Below the pieces are notes generated by a model that did no database searches, had not been told where the DNA came from, and saw only the letters and a list, made by a program, of their open reading frames with translations. A stretch of 64,000 nucleotides of DNA from Okapia johnstoni (Eukaryota > Chordata > Mammalia > Artiodactyla > Giraffidae): the NCBI GenBank assembly GCA_024291935.2, contig CM044311.1, positions 29,516,001 through 29,580,000 of the forward strand, in the 5' to 3' direction. Both the position numbers and the translations under genes were made by a program. Below are positions 23,323-34,975 of this stretch, piece after piece; within the stretch, counting starts at the first letter, position 1, and every line of letters starts with the position of its first letter.

Positions 23323-24400
23323 TATCAGTTCAGCTCAGTCGCTCAGGCGTGTTCGACTCTCTGCGACCCCGTGAACCACAGCATGCCAGGCCTCCTTGTC
23401 CATCACCAACTCCCGGAGTTTACTCATACTCATTTCCATCCAGTCGGTGATGCCATCCAACCATCTCATCCTCAGTCGTCCCCTTCTCCTCCTGCCTTCA
23501 ATCTTTCCCAACATCAGTGTCTTTTCAAATGAGTCAGCTCTTTGCATCAGGTGGCCAAAATATTGGAGTTTTAGCTTCAATATCAGTCCTTCCAATGAAC
23601 ACCCAGGACTGATTTCCTTTAGGATGTACTGGTAGGATCTCCTTGCTGTCCAAGGGACTCTCAAGAGTCTTCTCCAACACCACAGTTCAAAAGCATCAAT
23701 TCTTCTGAGCTCAGTTCTCACATCCATACATGACTACTGGAAAAACCACAGTCTTGACTAGACGGACCTTTGTAGACAAAGTAATATCTCTGCTTTTTAA
23801 TATGTTGTCTAGGTTGGTCATAACTTTCCTTCCAAGGAGTAAGCGTCTTTTAATTTCATGGCTGTACTAACCATCTGCAGTGATTTTGGAGCCCCAAATT
23901 ATAAAGTCAACCACTGTTTCCACTGTTTCCCCATCTATTTCCCATGAGGTGATGGGACCAGATGCCATGATCTTAGTTTTCTGAGTGTTGAGCTTTAAAC
24001 CAACTTTTTCACTCTCCTCTTTCACTTTCATCAAGAGGCTCTTCAGTTCTTCTTCACTTTCTTCCATAAGGGTGGTGTCATCTGCATATCTGAGGTTATT
24101 GGTATTTCTCCTGACAATCTTGATTCCAGCTTGTGCTTCCTCCAGCCCAGCGTTTCTCATGATGTACTCTGCATATAAGTTAAGTAAGCAGGGTGACAAT
24201 ATACAGCCTGACGTACTCCTTTTCCTATTTGGAACCGGTCTGATGTTCCATGTCCAGTTCTAACTGTTGCCCCCTGAACTGCATATAGGTTTCTCAAGAG
24301 GCAGGTCAGGTGATCTGGTATTCCCATCTCTTGCAGAACTTTCTACAGTTTATTGTGATCCACACAGTCAAAGGCTTTGGCATAGGGAGCACAAATTTTA
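23323..24400 (-). mobile_element. BovB LINE, 3' ~1.08 kb
   Basis: Antisense BovB. The 3' end is at about 23323 (cagttcagctcagtcgctca), then the RT C-terminal region, the active site near 24075, and the upstream part (aaggctttggcatagggagc) to about 24400. One of the longer copies in the window. 5'-truncated. Confidence 0.96.
23867..24199 (-). pseudogene. BovB reverse-transcriptase fragment
   Basis: A minus-strand frame with NLYAEYIMRNAGLEEAQ, then NLRYADDTTLM (YADD box) and ITSWEIDGETVETV. It ends at the stop in the tactaa context near 23865. A second frame (23335-23727) carries the downstream part ([20 protein letters not shown]). Incomplete and split. Confidence 0.9.
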
Positions 24401-24464
24401 ATAGCTTCAAGAACCAGGCAGATTAAGAGAAAGTGAGTGAAGCTAGACTGGGTCTCAATCAGTG

Positions 24465-24512
24465 CTGTTGTTGTTTAGTCAGTAAGTCATGTCCAGCTCT
24501 TTGCAATAGGGT
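24465..24512 (-). mobile_element. short antisense SINE/BovB tail
   Basis: ctgttgttgtttagtcagta then agtcatgtccagctctttgc is the complement of the shared Bov-tA/BovB 3' tail. It lies 65 bp beyond the large BovB, so it is a separate, extremely truncated insertion. Confidence 0.7.
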
Positions 24513-24514
24513 AA

Positions 24515-25545
24515 AGTGAAGACTATAGAGAAGGTCACTCAACTATACACACATATTTTATAAACAAGGAATGCCAAAATAAATAGGCTTATGGGAAACT
24601 TGTATTTTTTAGTCTCTCTCCTCAAGTTCTACTTCCAGTCCATGCACCTGATTAATTTGTTAATCCTTCACTTGACTAATTGACACCTTATTATTTCATA
24701 CATCAAGTTGTCTAATACTATTCCCAAGTTGGACATTTTGCCAAGAGTGTGTTTTCAAAAGTGTTTCAGAAAGTTTTGTTGCTCAAAATTACATACTTTG
24801 CAGATACTCATTTATTCCTTCTTCCCTCCTTCCTTTTCTCTCTTCCTTTTTCGTCAGGCAGTTATTTTCATGACAAGTGTTTTTCAACAAATTATTGTCT
24901 CTGTGCTTTATGGAGTGCAGCTGCTGGACTTTCCTGCCATTTCTGTCTGCCCTGGAGTAGACTGAGGCATTTTCTGAGGCGACCCTGAGCTCTTCCAGCC
25001 AGTACTGCATGTACATGTTTTAAACTCAGAAATTGAGTGGTTTTCTCTTCAGGTTTATCCTTGTTAGGTTTCTTCTTTCCATTTGAGGAGCTTGTACTCC
25101 ACACCATTTGGTTGACTTTTAGAATGTGCAGTTCTGTTTGTAAATGGAAACATAGAATTAAAGTTTTCCTGATACTTTTCAGGGACCATAATCTAAAATT
25201 CACTGCCGTTCAATGCCTTTTAGACACTTGGCTAAGAGGAAAAATATTTATGGAAGCTTGTCTGGAGGAAATGCGGTCATCCATCTGCCATAGCATCTAA
25301 AATCTATTTCAGGATTAAGGGAGGCCATCGGAGATCTATCTAACTGGACCACACGCTGGGCCTGCACAATTGCTTCTTTCTGAGCTGTGCTTTGCTATCA
25401 TGATAAAATATTCTCTCCAGGAGGGCTCCAAGGAAAATATTTTCTCTTCATATTGGCATTTGTCTCAAATAACTCGTTTGTTTTCTGTATATTCTTGTTA
25501 CTGGGTATACTTTCTGTTTTCTAAACATTAATTATGAAGTGTGAT
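24515..25545. other. unique sequence
   Basis: No repeat recognised. Overlapping frames of 75-103 codons at 24700-25300 occur on both strands and resemble no family I know. A pyrimidine-rich run (ccttcttccctccttccttt) lies at about 24817-24845. Confidence 0.4.
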
Positions 25546-25547
25546 TT

Positions 25548-25685
25548 GTTGCTCAGTCATGAGGCAAGAATACTGTAGTGGGTTGCCATGCCCTCCTCCA
25601 GGGGATCTTCCCAACCCAGGAATTGAACCCAGGTCTCCCACATTGCTGTCAGATTCTTTACCATCTGAGCCACCAGGGAAGCCCA
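25548..25685 (-). mobile_element. Bov-tA SINE with internal deletion
   Basis: Antisense Bov-tA. The tail fragment ttgttgctcagtcatg jumps directly to aggcaagaatactg, so roughly 65 bp of the body is missing. The head at the right (ttaccatctgagccaccagg) is intact. Flanks aacattaattatgaa and aatgttagttataaa look like a worn TSD. Confidence 0.93.
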
Positions 25686-25689
25686 AATG

Positions 25690-26785
25690 TTAGTTATAAA
25701 CATCAAATTTGTGTTCTGTCTTGACTGAGTATGTGATTTGTCAAGGCATGCATTGATTCACAAGCCACATCCTTGCCACCACATTTTGCTTTTCTGTTTT
25801 CCAAAGGATCTCTTTAAAGAGTTTAAATATTTATCCTACTATATTGTGTGCATCTACTTAAAAGCAACTTAAAAGCTCGTGGGACCACAGTGATATGTAA
25901 ATGACCATAGGGTTTTTATTGATGCCACGCTTAATTATAAAAGTGATTTCCTTGCTGAATAGGACTTTAAGGATAAAGTGCACTGTGATTCCACAAGGAC
26001 TGAAGCCTCCCCTCAAATAACACGGATTTTAGAAACCAGACTAATCCTGTTTCTCAGTGTTGAGTGGTTGAACTTGTGGACTGTTGATGCGTTGATTTTC
26101 CCCAAGGAAAAATATTGCTAAATAAGGAGAGAGGAGATGAAGAGTAAATTGAAAATGGCTGAAATATTATCTTTAGGATAACATGTGAGCCAGTGTATCC
26201 ATTAGCTCAAGCTGAGTCCTCCTTGCCTGTCTCTTCCTCATAATGAACAATCTGTGCTGCACTCAGTGTGTGTTGGTGAAATCAATTCATGTGTGTGACA
26301 TAGAACTTCCCTCCAGCGAAGACTGGCTCCCACAGTAGGTACAGGTGAACACGAGTCTTATTTACCCACTGGGCTCTGGATCTATGATCTGATTCATTGT
26401 CCAGTGTAATCATTCTGAGATTTTGAATGATAATGAGCTTCAGAAATAATTGTATTAAAATGCTCTAACTTTATGTAAACGTAATTTAATAAGATGTTGG
26501 ATGTGTGTAGTGGTGCAACTGTCTAGCCTTGAGTGCAGTCCTGAGACTAGAGACAATATGCCTGCATACAGGATATTTAGAAGGCATGTGCATTCTTAGA
26601 CCCTAGTTTATTTTTTCTAAGAGGTATGTTCTTTCTGCCCACAACCTAATAATCAAATCTCAAAATTAACTATTTTCTTATGATAGTGAAGAGTTCCTGG
26701 CCTTCTAATCCAGTTTAAGAGTGACAGAGGAAACCTGTCACTCTGCTTCATAGCATCATTTTATATTTTAAAATGCTTGTATGAA
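25690..26785. other. unique sequence
   Basis: No repeat or gene recognised. An octamer-like atgtaaat occurs at 25896-25903. Nothing else is diagnostic. Confidence 0.4.
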
Positions 26786-26787
26786 TG

Positions 26788-26982
26788 GCTTCCCTGGTAG
26801 CTCAGCTGGTAAAGAATTCACCTGCAATGCAGGAGACACTGGTTCGATTCCTGGGTTGGGAAGATCCTCTGAAGAAGGGAATGCCTATCCACTCCAGTAT
26901 TCTGGCCTGGAGAATTCCATGGACTGTATAGTCCATGGGATCGCAAAGAGTTGGACACGACTGAGTGACTTTCACTTTTCAC
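26788..26982 (+). mobile_element. Bov-tA SINE
   Basis: Near-complete Bov-tA with a well-preserved tRNA-like head (B-box-like ggttcgattcctgg), body and tail tgagtgactttcacttttca. Among the better-preserved copies in the window. Confidence 0.96.
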
Positions 26983-27119
26983 AGGCAACAAACAGTAATA
27001 GGCAAAACATTGAATTTTTACATAAGCTGGAAACAGTTTCACCTAAGGTAGTCAACAGTAAGGAATGCAGTCAATGTGTTTGAGTGTGTGAGCAACAATT
27101 TGAGCATGAGAAAGCTGCA

Positions 27120-27424
27120 TTAGGGTCTTTTCCAATGAGTCAACTCTTTGCATGAGGTGGCCAAAGTATTGGAGTTTCGGCTTCAACATCAGTCCTTCCA
27201 ATGAACACCCAGGACTGATCTCCTTTAGGATTGACTGTTTGGATCTCCTTGCAGTCCAAGGGACTCTCAAGAGTCTTCTCCAACACCACAGTTCAAAAGC
27301 ATCAATTCTTCGGCGCTCAGCTTTCTTCATCGCCCAACTCTCACATCCATACATGACCACTGGAAAAACCATAGCCTTGACTAGATGGACCTTTGTTGGC
27401 AAAGTAATATCTCTGCTTTTAAAT
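27120..27424 (-). mobile_element. BovB LINE internal fragment
   Basis: Antisense BovB from agggtcttttccaatgagtc to aagtaatatctctgctttt. The last ~120 bp of the 3' end is absent, so a later deletion or rearrangement is needed in addition to 5' truncation. The encoded part is the post-RT region (YGCESWAMKKAERRRIDAF on the minus strand). Confidence 0.93.
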
Positions 27425-27469
27425 AACAGTGAGGAAGCTCAACCCCACATACCTCAGGACACACAGACA

Positions 27470-27990
27470 AAGATGCTCGTAGTAGCTCACGGGTTCTCAT
27501 AGCAGCTATGCCTGCAATAAGAACACCGAACACTCGTAGACCATGTAAACAAGTCCCCATATTTACAAAATGGAGTACTCCTCAGCAGTGTGAATGAAGA
27601 AAAAAACTATAAATGTCATTGAGATGGACAGGGTGAAAGTAGAACATCACAGAAAGGCATACACTTCTTGAGTCTGTTTGCATAAAGTTCAAATACATAT
27701 AACCCTAAACAACAACATATTAGGAGGAATAGATATTACGGTATAACTGTTAATAAGAAGAGAATGAATAAATGCAAGATGCAAGTTAATGGTAACCTCT
27801 ATGAGAGTGGGCAGAGTGAGCCCCCTCAAAGAGCTTCATGGTTTCTAGCCTTTCTTATTTTGAGCCAGATGGTTTTATACAGGGGCTATTTTTTCATTTT
27901 AATATTAACACCTCATGCATTTATCATAAGTGTGTAGGTATTTGGTGTTCCAAAAGGAAGAACATGAGAAATTATTTTGACCTTAAATAT
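27470..27990 (+). mobile_element. L1M 3' end remnant
   Basis: Diverged L1 3' end. Text such as tacaaaatggagtactcctc, aatggtaacctctatgagag, gagcttcatggtttctagcc and tacaggggctattttttcat follows the order of old L1M 3' UTRs ('ggttacctctgggg ... tgttctatttcttaagctgg'). Confidence 0.6.
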
Positions 27991-28758
27991 CTAAACATCC
28001 AGTCCTGGATGGTTATTCTTTCTCCATATCCTTCTCCGAACTTAATGCATAGAAGATATTGTCCAGTGTCCTCTGATTCTTGCCACATTTTTATTTCACG
28101 AAGATGTGTGTGTCTCTCTGCTCTCTGGCTGGCATGCTGCAGACATTTCACTTCTGGCAGCTTAGAGTCATCTCAGGAAACCAGGCCAGCTGGCAGTGTA
28201 CTTTACTCTTGCTTCCTACCTCAGTCTATTAAAAACTGATAAAAAGATGTGTCTCTTTTTCTCAACTCTGGAGTATGACCCAAACATAGCACATCACTGA
28301 TCAAATGGACAGAGAATGATTTCCTGACAGCAGTTGGTAGCTGATGCTTGCCATTCCCTGGGTAGGAGGGATAGTCAAGGCTATAACTATAGAAACACCC
28401 ACAGACTGGTTCTTGTGACTGCTGCAGCTCGTGGAGATTTAATTTCTCCACCAGATGCTGTGCAGGATGTGTCCACACTGTGCTCTCTCTCTTCCCTACA
28501 GCTGCCCAGTGGTCCCGTTTTTTCCAGATCTTTCTCTTCATAATTTCTTCCTTTTCTCACACAGCTGACTTTGCCAACAGAGTTCAGTAGGTAAAAGGGA
28601 AGTTACAAAGCTTTGTCTATTGAATGTAGCTACAATTAAAAAAATCTTAGCATTCTTATAATTCTCATTAAACAGTGGAGTCAGAAGAGCAAAGTCAACA
28701 ATTTCTATGAACGAGCTCTTCCTTATAGAGCTCTTCCTTATAGCCGACTCATGCTTTA
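27991..28758. other. unique sequence
   Basis: No repeat or gene recognised. A perfect tandem pair of the 15-mer gagctcttccttata lies at 28713-28742. Confidence 0.4.
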
Positions 28759-28761
28759 AAT

Positions 28762-28964
28762 GGCTTCCCAGTTGTCATGGGTGATATAAAGAACCCACCT
28801 GCCAGTGCAGAAGACATAAAAGTTGCGGGTTCGATCCCTGGGTTGGGAAGATCCCCACTCCGGTATTCTTGCCTAGAGAATCCCATGGAGAGAGAGGCCT
28901 GCCAGGCTACAGTGCATAGGATTGCAAAGAGTTGGACACGACTGAAGTGACTGAGCATGCATGT
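28762..28964 (+). mobile_element. Bov-tA SINE
   Basis: Sense Bov-tA. The head is worn (cagttgtcatgggtgatata), but the B-box-like ggttcgatccctggg is intact. A ~20 bp deletion removes part of the junction before cactccggtattcttgcc. Flanks atgctttaaatg (28750-28761) and atgatttaagtg (28965-28976) are a probable TSD, 10 of 12. Confidence 0.94.
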
Positions 28965-28979
28965 ATGATTTAAGTGTGT

Positions 28980-30117
28980 AAACTTAGTGATATATTGATA
29001 ATCTGTGATCAGCTTACCCTCTATCATGGGTTGAGTTTCCTTCTTTTATTTATTTATCATGTGTATAACTTTATTCTTCCTAGGTAAATCTTGTACTGTT
29101 TGCTGTATTTACTTGTTCTTATAGTTTAAAAAAGTAATCAAAAACAAGAAAACATCACTCACTCAGTGCTTAGACTAAAAAATGACAATTTATTATTTTT
29201 ATTAACAATAAAAAACTGTTATTAAAATAATAGTTCTTGGAAATACTAACATATATTTTTCTTATATTTGTTTTCTTCATTTTCATAATGAAATACTTTG
29301 TACCTACGTACATATTGCTACAAGTATTGACTAAAAGAGATTCCAATTCACAGTCCATCTGAAGGAGCAACCTGCCTCATACATCTTAAGGAATTCATCT
29401 GATGAAATAATTGCAACTAACTAGAGAATAAAATTCTATTTTCTGAAAACTGTTTTTTTCCCCAAATAGTTGTTAAGCACTGGGCTATATTGTAAAATAT
29501 TTCACAAATTCTTTTAGTGTATAGCTCAGTGTTTCTTATAGGTAAAATGCCTGTGATAAGTATGGATTATATTTTTTGAGTTTTGTAGAATATTAAAAAT
29601 TAACAATACAGAATAAATACATAGTTTATGCAACAGCTATGTTCATGCAGATTTGGTGGGGCTATAAAAAGAATAAATATTTCAGAACAGATCTGGTTCA
29701 CTTACACTATATATATTATATCATCCTTTCATATCATTATGATGCCATGCACTTTAAATCTGTGACTATCTATCACAAAATTTTAAAAGAGGGGTTATTG
29801 TTATAAAATGAAATATGTATTTCTAAGGGCTTTATTGTTGTAAATTTAATTGATAAAGATCTGCATAAAGTCTTGAAGAACAATTTCTACAGTAAAGAAA
29901 TTTCACAGTTGAATGATTTAAAATGAAATGGTTAAAAACATGAAAATGTTTAAAATGTTCATATAAAAATGTTCTCTAATGTATCTCAGATGTGAAATAT
30001 GATTTAGTTTTCATGTGAAATGGAGATGTAAATAATCCACACAACATCCACTTCCTGTCTTACCCAATAGTGAATACCTTAGGCTGAGTAGTTGAATAAA
30101 TACTGATGTCTCACATC
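28980..30117. other. unique AT-rich sequence
   Basis: No gene or confident repeat. Strongly AT-rich. Confidence 0.4.
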
Positions 30118-30386
30118 TCTGGAGATGGGGAAGCCCCAGGTCATAGCACCAGCAGATCTGATGTCTGGTGAGGAGCCACTTTCTGGTTCACAGGTGACAA
30201 CATTCTTGCTGTACTCTCATATGGCTGACAGAGAGGATTCTAGTCTCTTCCTCTTCTTATAGGGGACACTAATTCCCTTGTGGGGGCCCCAACTTCATGA
30301 TTTCATCTAAATCTTCCATCTCAAAATACCATCACATTGGATATTAGGGAATTTGGGGGGAAGCAGTGTGGGACAAAAACATTCAG
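30118..30386 (-). mobile_element. MLT1 (ERVL-MaLR) solitary LTR
   Basis: Antisense MLT1: agcagatctgatgtctggtg, aggagccactttctggttca, ataggggacactaattccct, aataccatcacattggatat and ggacaaaaacattcagt, in canonical order. It stops at the BovB insertion, before the LTR's outermost bases. Confidence 0.8.
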
Positions 30387-30387
30387 T

Positions 30388-31052
30388 CAGTTCAGTTCAG
30401 TCGCTCAGTCATGTCTGACTCTTTGTGACCCCATAGACTGCAGCACACCAGGCTTCCCTGCCCATCACTAACTCCTGGAACTTATATGCATTGAGTCAGT
30501 GATGCCATCCAACCATCTCCTCCTCTGTGGTCCCCTGTTCCTCCTGCCTTCTATCTTTCCTAGCATCAGGGTCTTTTCCAATGAGTCAGTTCTTCGCATC
30601 ATGTGGCCAAAGTATTGGAGTTTCAGATTCAGCATCAGTCCTTCCAATGAATGTTCAGAGTTGATTTCCTTTACGATTGACTGATTTGATTTCCTTGCAG
30701 TCCAAGGGACTCTCAAGAGTCTTCTCCCACACCACAGTTCAAAAGCATCAATTCTTCGGCACTCAACTTTCTTTATAGTCCAACTCTCACATCCATACAT
30801 AACTACTGGAAAAAACCATAGCTTTGGCTATACAGACTTTTGTAGGTGATGTAATGTCTCTTTTTTTTAATATGCTGTCTAGGTTTGTCATAGCTTTTTT
30901 TCCAAGGAGCAAGCATCTTTTAATTTCATGGCTGCAGTCACCTACTGCAGTGATTTTGGAGCCCAAAAGAATAGTCTTTCACTGTTTCCATTGTTTCTCC
31001 ATTTATTTGTCATGAAGTGATGGGACCAGACACCATGATCTTAATTTTTTAG
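30388..31052 (-). mobile_element. BovB LINE 3' portion
   Basis: Antisense BovB. The 3' end cagttcagttcagtcgctca abuts the MLT1 LTR, and the 5' truncation lies near 31052 (accatgatcttaa). It contains the post-RT coding part, readable on the minus strand at 30468-30800 (YGCESWTIKKVECRRIDAF). A deletion of ~25 bp lies near 30480. Confidence 0.95.
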
Positions 31053-31059
31053 CACTTCC

Positions 31060-31400
31060 TAAACTCAAGTTCCTCATTTATTTTCAAAACCGATGCATAG
31101 ACAACTATCTCATTTGATATAGTAGATGCTATGATGTTAAGAAGCCTTCCAGAAAGAGTTAACAATTGTATTTAAATGGAGAATGAGATAGCAGAGCAAA
31201 ATAATCCTAACTTTACCCTTTATGTAGCAAAAAATATTATCGGTTCACCTAACAAAACTGTATCCCAAGAGTGACACATATAGATGTTAATGAAGATAAT
31301 TTTTGTTCAATAGTAAAATTAATAGGTAAAATAAAATAATGTCAGTTCCAAGGTTTAATATCTAGTGAAGAAATGCTAAATTAATCTAGATTAGTACTGT
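31060..31400. other. unique AT-rich sequence
   Basis: Nothing recognised. Confidence 0.35.
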
Positions 31401-31406
31401 GTCTTG

Positions 31407-31556
31407 TAGGCTGCAGTCCATGGGGTCGCTGAGTCGGACACGACTGAGCGACTTCACTTTCACTTTTCACTTTCATGCATTGGAGAAGGAAATGGCAACC
31501 CACTTCACTGTTCTTGCCTGGAGAATCCCTCGGATGGGGGAGCCTTGTGGGCTGCC
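31407..31556 (+). mobile_element. BOV-A2 SINE, truncated at both ends
   Basis: The middle of a BOV-A2: end of the first unit (ctgcagtccatggggtcgct), linker cactttcacttttcactttc, and most of the second unit to ggagccttgtgggctgcc. A few bases are deleted at gctgagtcgg. Both termini are missing. Confidence 0.93.
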
Positions 31557-31562
31557 TCATAT

Positions 31563-31705
31563 GATAAACTATAATGGAAAATAATATGAAAAAGAATACA
31601 TGTATCTATAAATTGATCTGAATTAATATAGATTGGGTGACTTTGCTATAAGTGGAAATTAACATGACATTGTAAATCAATGACACTTCAATGAAGTTTA
31701 AAATA
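31563..31705 (+). mobile_element. L1 3' end
   Basis: actataatggaaaataatat, ggtgactttgctataagtgg, attaacatgacattgtaaat and gacacttcaatgaagtttaa match the cetartiodactyl L1 3' terminus ('gaaactaacacaacattgtaaatcaactatacttcaataaa'). It lies directly beside the truncated BOV-A2. Confidence 0.75.
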
Positions 31706-31769
31706 AAGATGTTGATGTTTTGATTCTACTTCAAACATAGAATAATTTGCTCTCTATATTTGAAAGATA

Positions 31770-31960
31770 ATAACTTTTAAAAATTAAACTTTAATTTTGG
31801 GATAATTATAGATTTATATACTATTACAAAAAGAAAATACATAAAGCTCTCATGTACTTTTTACCCAGTTTGCTCCAATGGTACTAATTTTCAAAATTTT
31901 AGTATAATATCACAACTAGCATTTTGAGTTATGCAATTTATCAAGCATTTAGATTCAGTT
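31770..31960. mobile_element. old L1M-like remnant
   Basis: ggataattatagatttatat, tttttacccagtttgctcca and agtataatatcacaactagc resemble a repeated L1M-associated stretch ('gataattgtagattcacatg ... acccagtttcccccaatggt'). Orientation and family not resolved. Confidence 0.45.
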
Positions 31961-32920
31961 TTATATTTACGTCGATCCCTACTATCCATTTAGCTTTTGT
32001 TTTTTTAAAAAAATAAACTCTCTAGGAGCTAAACCTACTCCCTTGGTTCTTTAGTTAAATTTTACCTCTAATACGTCAAATTACACTTAGACAACTCCAG
32101 TTGTCTAAGCTAAAGCTAAATTTAAATAAAACCTATAAAGGAAAGTGTAAGAGATTTTCTAGCCATAAAAGGGGTAAAGGTGCAGCGTAGTGGTTCTCTG
32201 TCCTTACATTTCAGGACCTAAATGTTTTATATTTTGAAAATATGTATTCATTAATAAGCAAGAAGGTGTCACAACTGTGGGGAGAATCATGACATGCATG
32301 TATATTTTAGTATTTGGATACATTCTACACAAAAATAGTTCTTTATAATTAAACTATAATTTCATACAAATAGAAGTCATAAGACATGTTATAGGATGCT
32401 ATAAAAGAACAGTTTTATTTTATAATGTAAGGTGCATCAGGGTAATAGTAAATAAAATATAATATACTGCATTTGGCAGTGAACTTACTGTACATTTAGA
32501 TGAATGGGTTCATTAACCTTTCTCACACATTTCTCTATTTTGGAAGCTGACTTTATATTATAGTAGTAAAGACAAGACTGAAACCCTGGCTCACTGATAA
32601 TGTCTTCTTATATGGACTCTTAGTGATGTGGACTGAATGGGCCAGCAAAGACAGTGTAACTTGCATAATGCATGTTCCGAACTTTTTATAGTTTAACAAA
32701 TATTTCCCTATTTCCCCAAAATATAATGCAAGCATTGTAAAATGGATAACATTTATTTGATGTACTGTATCAATTTCATAGCAGTTTAGTCTATTTGAAA
32801 CTAAATTGACTAAGGATGCTAACAAATAATATGATACTGTATTTTAAGTTTTATATTTTTGTGGAAATATATTTTAAGTCATTCTTTTCAGTAACTGATA
32901 TTTTTCACTTGAACTATTAA
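31961..32920. other. unique AT-rich sequence
   Basis: No gene. It contains an inverted repeat with perfect 11 bp arms and a 2 nt spacer at 32086-32109 (cttagacaact-cc-agttgtctaag). Confidence 0.4.
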
Positions 32921-32924
32921 AATG

Positions 32925-33099
32925 TTAGTCACTCAGTTGTGTCTGACTCTTTACAATGCCATGGACAATACCCAATTCTCCAGGCAAGAATACTGGAGTG
33001 GGAGCCATTCCCTCCCCCAGGGATTTTTCCAATGCAGGGATTGAACCCAGGTCTCCTGCCTTGTAGGCAGATTATTTTACCATCTGAGCTACCAGGGAA
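32925..33099 (-). mobile_element. Bov-tA SINE
   Basis: Antisense Bov-tA. The tail is gttagtcactcagttgtgtc. The body has a small deletion (ggacaatacccaattctcca). The head ttaccatctgagctaccagg is intact at the right. Confidence 0.94.
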
Positions 33100-33104
33100 G
33101 AACA

Positions 33105-34315
33105 TTTAAACATTATATTTAATTAAAATAAAAGGGCAATGCTTGTAGTCAATAAATCCTAAGTTGGTAAGATGAAATGTTAGTTTAATTTAAATTTATA
33201 TGAGGTATTTTAACTTAATTTATTTCTGTAGGTAACACAGAGAAAGCATGACAGTGACTCTAGGTCATTCTTAATCTTTTAGTGGGCAATGCCCAGGTGT
33301 ATATGACACTCAACTCAGATATACTCAATTCACCTTAACATCTGAAGTTATCTCCACAGATCAGGCAATGTGGCCCAGAAAATCCCAAGTGCTTACATTA
33401 AGATCCACTGGTATTGATAAATGGATATACTGACAATGTATTGGTGTTGCCATAATGATATCTTCAAAATCAATTCCTTGTCACTGAACCAGAGGAGCAG
33501 ATAGTGGCTGAGGCCATGTCTGAAGTTAGGTAATAAGGCAAGCTCTTATCTTAAGCATTTATTTTCTCTGAAACATTTCTAGAACTCTTCTCTAAAGGAA
33601 ATATTGATTATGGTGCGAGTCACCCCAATGGAAATAATGTGGGGAAACATATTACAGCAAATGATTTATTATCATCATTAGTTACAGTTTCCCAAATGGC
33701 CACACAAGAGGTTGTCTTCATGGAGTACACAATTTTTAGAGTTGCATTTATTTTTAACTTAACACAAAATCCCTGCCTGCAAACCGCTGAAATAATTGCA
33801 GTGAAAAGAGTATCATATTCATCAGTATAAGACCTACTCTTGTTTTCCTCAAAGACAGGATTTCTTTCAGAAAAATCGTGCAGAGATGCTTTCCTAAAGC
33901 TGGGAATGTTAACATAAGGCACTCCTCGTTTCTGAGCGTCCTGCCCATTCCCACCTCCAGGACCTGACAAATCTACTTAACAGCATGTCAAGTCACTTCT
34001 CTTGAAGAATGAACACCAGAAAGTAGGAGGCACAAGAGTGACAGAAATTTAGACCGAACTTCAGAAACGGACATCTGAAGTTAATTATAGCCCTGTCATT
34101 CACAGTTATCATTTCAGTTTTCATTTTTCTATCAAAACTAACATATGTCTCCTCCTTTTTTCTCTGCAAGATTAATGTCCTCTTAGTTTTAAGTTTCTCC
34201 GAGTATCGGTCCATAGTCACTTTTTGGAAAATAATCTTAAACATGAAATCTTGAAATGCATTTTTGTTTGGCAAATTTAATTATGAAAAAGTTTGGGCCA
34301 AGTAGCTTGCATTTC
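33105..34315. other. unique sequence
   Basis: No repeat recognised. A minus-strand open stretch of 117 codons at 33620-33970 has no ATG at its start and no recognisable domain (see findings). Confidence 0.4.
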
Positions 34316-34317
34316 AT

Positions 34318-34398
34318 TACCATGGACAGAGGAGCCTCGCGGGCTATAGTCCATAGGATCGCAAAGAGGCAGACACGACTGAAGCAACTTAGCACGCA
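34318..34398 (+). mobile_element. Bov-tA SINE 3' piece
   Basis: Only the last ~80 bp is present: catggacagaggagcctcgc ... gacacgactgaagcaactta. 5'-truncated. Confidence 0.92.
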
Positions 34399-34787
34399 AA
34401 CACCCGTTATCTTGGTAAGCTTCCTATTGCATGAGCTTCTTGCTTCAAACAACTGTGTCCTTCATTTCTTGCAGAAAAGTTTAGGAAAGTTGTAAACCTG
34501 ATTGACAATCTGAAAGGGCAGACCTCATTTATTGTAACCACTAGGTTTTGAAAATAAACTTGATTGACTGCTTTACTAGTGACTTTCAACTTTTGATGGT
34601 TCATTGAACATTTGGGGATTAAAAACGCATATTTATACAGTGTGAAGACAAAATATTGTTACACAAAAGCCAGTAGTCTGTATACTATCTTTCTAATACT
34701 GATCCTATATTATAAATCCTATATTCTTTCAATCGTATGGTAGGTGTTTTCTTTAAAACTTGGTGATTTTTAAAGGAAGAATCATGT

Positions 34788-34930
34788 TGTTGTGTTTGTG
34801 TGTGTGTGTGTGTTAATTTCTCACTTGTGTCCAAATCTTTGTGACCCCATGGACTGTAACTTGCCAGGCTCCTCTGTCCATGAAATTCTCCAGGCAAGAA
34901 TACTGGAGTGGGTTGCCATTCCCTTCTCCA
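34788..34930 (-). mobile_element. Bov-tA SINE with TG-repeat tail
   Basis: Antisense, 5'-truncated Bov-tA whose 3' tail is a (TG)n microsatellite at 34790-34812. A perfect 12 bp TSD, gaagaatcatgt, at 34776-34787 and 34931-34942 places the microsatellite inside the inserted unit. Confidence 0.95.
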
Positions 34931-34975
34931 GAAGAATCATGTGGGATGTATTTAATTGTAACTAGATGTTCTAAG

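Noticed and set aside
26805..26870. tRNA gene suggested by the A/B-box-like SINE head
   Set aside because: This is the tRNA-derived head of a Bov-tA. It cannot fold as a full tRNA and is followed by the SINE body.
27838..28239. 134-codon plus-strand frame
   Set aside because: Its first third lies in an L1M 3' end remnant and the rest shows no domain, so it is incidental.
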